Shown here: positions 61,956 through 64,000 of the stretch, piece after piece
How positions within the stretch are numbered: position 1 is the first letter of the stretch
Layout of the letters: the number at the start of each line of letters is the position of its first letter
Source of the DNA: G963678445 sp963678445
Lineage (GTDB): Bacteria; Hydrogenedentota; Hydrogenedentia; Hydrogenedentales; G963678445
Assembly: GCA_963678445.1 (NCBI GenBank)
Contig: OY782877.1
Coordinates: 558,001-622,000, forward strand
Length of the DNA stretch: 64,000 nt
Direction: 5' to 3'
Program-made: the position numbers and the translations under genes
Notes under the pieces: generated by a model
The model's input: only the letters and a program-made list of their open reading frames with translations
What the model was told of the DNA's origin: nothing
The model's database searches: none

Positions 61956-62003
61956 TAATGGTGGGCGGTACTGGACTCGAACCAGTGACCCCCTGCGTGT
62001 AAG
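61956..62003. repeat. attR: 48-bp direct repeat within tRNA-Val
   Basis: Identical to 48799-48846. Covers the tRNA 3' half from the anticodon stem to CCA plus three flanking bases. Confidence 0.93.
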
Positions 62004-62035
62004 GCAGGTGCTCTAACCAACTGAGCTAACCGCCC
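61959..62035 (-). tRNA. tRNA-Val(TAC), integration target
   Basis: Acceptor GGGCGGT/ACCGCCC, anticodon loop CTTACAC giving TAC, T arm GGTTCGAGTCC, encoded CCA; 77 nt with CCA. The 5' half is host sequence, and the 3' half from the anticodon on lies in the phage-derived repeat, so the gene was rebuilt on integration. Confidence 0.95.
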
Positions 62036-62326
62036 CTGTTATCAGGGGGATGGCTATAGAACGTAAAACCAACGTCGTTGCCATCGGGAGGGGAGTGTAG
62101 CAGGTTTTAAGGGAGTGTTGCAACTCTAAAATTTGATATCTTTTTTCGTAATCTGTCGATGTGCGCCTTATACCGCCACAAAGCACTTTTTCGAAGGCAG
62201 TTTCTCCGTTTCAAAACGCGCATTTTCTCCGTAAAAAAGGCTGCATCGTTTTCACAGGAACGAGACAGAAATACAAGCAGGCACAGAATAACGCCATCCC
62301 ACTACTCCCGGCATTATTCCAAAAAT
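62036..62326. other. Intergenic region between tRNA-Val and rfbA
   Basis: No gene supported. It should contain the tRNA-Val promoter near 62045-62110; short ORFs here lack ribosome sites. Confidence 0.4.
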
Positions 62327-63193
62327 TTAGGATTCAAGCATATTTTCAAGATATACCCGGTAATCACAGTCGGGAAGCGCTTGAATGGTACGCAATAATT
62401 CTTCGCGTGAAATAAACCCACGGCGGTAGGCCACTTCCTCGGGACAACAAATCTTCATACCCTGACGCGATTCAATAATCTGCACAAATGCACTGGCATT
62501 ATGGAGACTGGCTGGCGTACCCGTATCAAGCCAGGCGATCCCGCGTCCCATCTGCGAGACCTGTAGCCGACCTTGCCGAAGGTATTCCATATTCACATCC
62601 GTAATCTCCAGCTCGCCACGTGGCGAAGGTGTGAGGCGCTCGCTTATCTCGACAACGTCACGATCGTATAAATACAATCCCGGAACGGCAAAATCAGATT
62701 TGGGATGCTTCGGTTTTTCTTCGATGTTCAACGCTTTATTATTTTCGTCGAATTCAACAAGACCGTAACGCTCCGGATCCTGCACACGATACGCAAATAC
62801 CAATCCCCCACTCTCAAACTCCGCAAAAATCCTGGGCAATCCGAATTGCCCATAAAAAATATTGTCGCCCAGGATCAATGCGACATTTTGCCCATCGATA
62901 AAATCACGCGCAATTAAAAACGCCTGCGCTATCCCCTTCGGTTCAGGTTGCACACGATACGTCAGTTCGATCCCCCATTGATGCCCATCGCCCAACAAAG
63001 CCTGAAACCGGTCCATGTCCTGTGGCGTTGTAATAACGCATATCTTACGCACCCCCCCCAACATCAGGGTAGAGAGCGGATAATAAATCATCGGTTTATC
63101 ATAGATCGGTTGCAATTGTTTACTGCTGGCACAGGTCAACGGATACAATCTCGAGCCTGCCCCCCCAGCCAGAATAATCCCTTTCTCAATCAT
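62327..63193 (-). CDS. rfbA: Glucose-1-phosphate thymidylyltransferase
   Basis: A 288-residue protein (normal RmlA length) from ATG 63193; the open frame further upstream passes through a repeat element. It makes dTDP-glucose from dTTP and glucose 1-phosphate, the first step of dTDP-rhamnose synthesis. Signatures are KGIILAGGAGSRLYPLT (nucleotide loop), KQLQPIYDKPMIYYPLSTLML, ALILGDNIFYGQ and GIAWLDTGTPASLHNAS. rfbB, C and D are not in the window; the gene stands alone. Confidence 0.96.
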   Translation of the reverse strand: MIEKGIILAGGAGSRLYPLTCASSKQLQPIYDKPMIYYPLSTLMLGGVRKICVITTPQDMDRFQALLGDGHQWGIELTYRVQPEPKGIAQAFLIARDFIDGQNVALILGDNIFYGQFGLPRIFAEFESGGLVFAYRVQDPERYGLVEFDENNKALNIEEKPKHPKSDFAVPGLYLYDRDVVEISERLTPSPRGELEITDVNMEYLRQGRLQVSQMGRGIAWLDTGTPASLHNASAFVQIIESRQGMKICCPEEVAYRRGFISREELLRTIQALPDCDYRVYLENMLES

Positions 63194-63220
63194 AACCTTT
63201 ACCCATCCATGTTTAAGCCC

Positions 63221-63395
63221 CAAAGCGGTCCAGCGACCGCAAGCGTTAGGTATGGTCCTTACCATCCCTAACCACAGCAAAAATTTCGTTTTTTGTGACA
63301 TCTTTTCACAGTTAAATCACTAAAGCAGTTCAGCGACCCAGACAACAAATTTCAATCCTTAAGGCACACAGTAAACTTCACCTCAGATAACCGCT
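63221..63395 (+). repeat. Dispersed structured repeat, one full and one partial unit
   Basis: The first unit starts aaagcggtccagcgaccgcaagcg at 63222, has GGTATGGTCCTTACCATCCCTAACC and the tail TTTCGTTTTTTGTGACATCTTTTCACAG. A second, decayed unit begins 'taaagcagttcagcgaccc' 100 nt later. The pair lies 28 nt upstream of the rfbA start codon. Confidence 0.8.
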
Positions 63396-63424
63396 TTATA
63401 AAATCACTGCCCACAGCAAAACGA

Positions 63425-63873
63425 CTACTCCGTCCAGCCACCACATCCACCATCTTCCTCAAACATCATAGTACAGAATTTTCCTATAGACTCACTATCC
63501 CCATAAATTACAGTAACATCTTCTCCTACATGTATCTTCACCATCAAGCTATCACTTTGTCAAGGTAACAGATTGAACGACACAAAACTTCCATGTACCG
63601 CATTTACAGACCATACTCCGCATTCCCTAAAGACGTCACAACAACCTCCTGTATAAGTAATAACTGCTTGACAGTTATCGAATAGTAAATTACAATGCTG
63701 TATAAGCTTAGAAATAATCATGAAAAATATCAAAATATAGCTCAATACTTTAAATTTAATTATTAAGCGTTTAGGGTGGGTATGTAGATATCACCGGACC
63801 AGGATTCCAGAATCCAGATTTCGGATAGACATACAAACACCAACGCAAGATAAAATGCTATTCGCTTCAACAT
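63425..63873 (-). pseudogene. Possible decayed small secreted Cys-rich protein gene
   Basis: On the minus strand an ORF opens at ATG 63873 right after GAGGAG with a signal-like start (MLKRIAFYLALVFVCLSEIW) and stops at 63763. In a different frame, codons from about 63745 read through ...TGGCCDVFRECGVWSVNAVHGSFVSFNLLP to a TGA (63562-63560). The same frame then continues SLMVKIHVGEDVTVIYGDSESIGKF... to a stop at 63425. This looks like one small gene broken by a frameshift and a nonsense codon. I do not recognise it. Confidence 0.25.
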
Positions 63874-64000
63874 CTCCTCGCTAAAATTAAAGGTTGATTT
63901 AAAAGAGAATTTGGTTGTATAGTGAGTATAAGGAGTGACAGGCTGGATAGATTCCAGTTTGATCTTGAGGTTTAATACATAGTTTTTAGGGAAAGAGAGG

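Larger units (their letters stand above)
48799..62003. mobile_element. Integrated filamentous phage (inovirus) prophage, apparently complete
   Basis: About 13.2 kb between identical 48-bp repeats, with a tyrosine integrase beside the complete tRNA. It carries the whole inovirus set in order: ssDNA-binding-like protein, small hydrophobic proteins, major coat protein with signal peptide, adsorption protein, pVI-like protein, Zot/pI morphogenesis ATPase, pIV-like secretin and a Rep_trans initiator. No frame is visibly broken. At 13 kb it is larger than M13 (6.4 kb), mostly through the adsorption, TPR and integrase genes. The A/T content is higher than in the host flanks. Confidence 0.92.

Overview
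The window reads as chromosomal DNA of an anaerobic, flagellated bacterium of the PVC group; Kiritimatiellota or Lentisphaerota is my best guess, at moderate confidence. The indications are a DUF1559-type prepilin with a C-terminal H-x9-DG motif, very large secreted proteins built from FG-GAP, BACON, thrombospondin type 3 and dockerin modules, a polymorphic-outer-membrane-like beta-helix protein, and many long intergenic repeats. No rRNA is present; there are three complete tRNAs (Ala-CGC, Pro-CGG, Val-TAC).

Layout. 1-3.2 kb: 5' part of a giant secreted beta-helix/FG-GAP protein that runs off the left edge, then tRNA-Ala. 3.8-9 kb: a secreted EEP-family nuclease and a small lipobox-free membrane protein, dxs, and two small unknown genes set among palindromic repeats. 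9.6-13.4 kb: a housekeeping cluster read leftward, ffh-rpsP-khpA-rimM-trmD-rplS. 13.6-19.4 kb: a flagellar operon read leftward, fliM-fliN/Y-fliA/whiG-two small genes-fliK-flhB-like. 20-25.5 kb: an 1832-residue secreted dockerin protein. 25.7-38.3 kb: an accessory region with a 99-bp tandem repeat array, a prepilin-like gene, a CobN/HmuS-like chelatase operon with its ExbB-like and DUF2149 partners, a decayed type I restriction specificity gene, an IS1182-family element inserted in a palindromic repeat, and copies of a small membrane-protein family. 38.5-48.5 kb: an EndoQ-UvrD fusion, tRNA-Pro, an SGNH hydrolase, a MATE transporter, argS, a parvulin and a GspF/PilC gene.

48.8-62.0 kb is an apparently intact filamentous phage (inovirus) prophage of about 13.2 kb, integrated in the 3' half of tRNA-Val with 48-bp direct repeats at its ends. 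Its leftward structural module follows the classic inovirus order: ssDNA-binding-like protein, small proteins, major coat protein, small membrane protein, adsorption protein, pVI-like protein, Zot/pI ATPase, pIV-like secretin, Rep, and an excisionase-like protein. Two cargo genes lie on the opposite strand near the ends (a TPR protein and a zinc-ribbon membrane protein), and the tyrosine integrase sits beside attR. 62.3-63.2 kb carries rfbA, followed by AT-rich sequence with decayed small ORFs.

The least described items are a dispersed, covarying ~99-nt structured repeat family found near dxs, fliM, the prepilin gene, the MATE gene and rfbA; the prophage's replacement tRNA 3' end with its own look-alike terminator; a candidate phage small RNA; the calcium-binding-repeat adsorption protein; and the EndoQ-helicase fusion.
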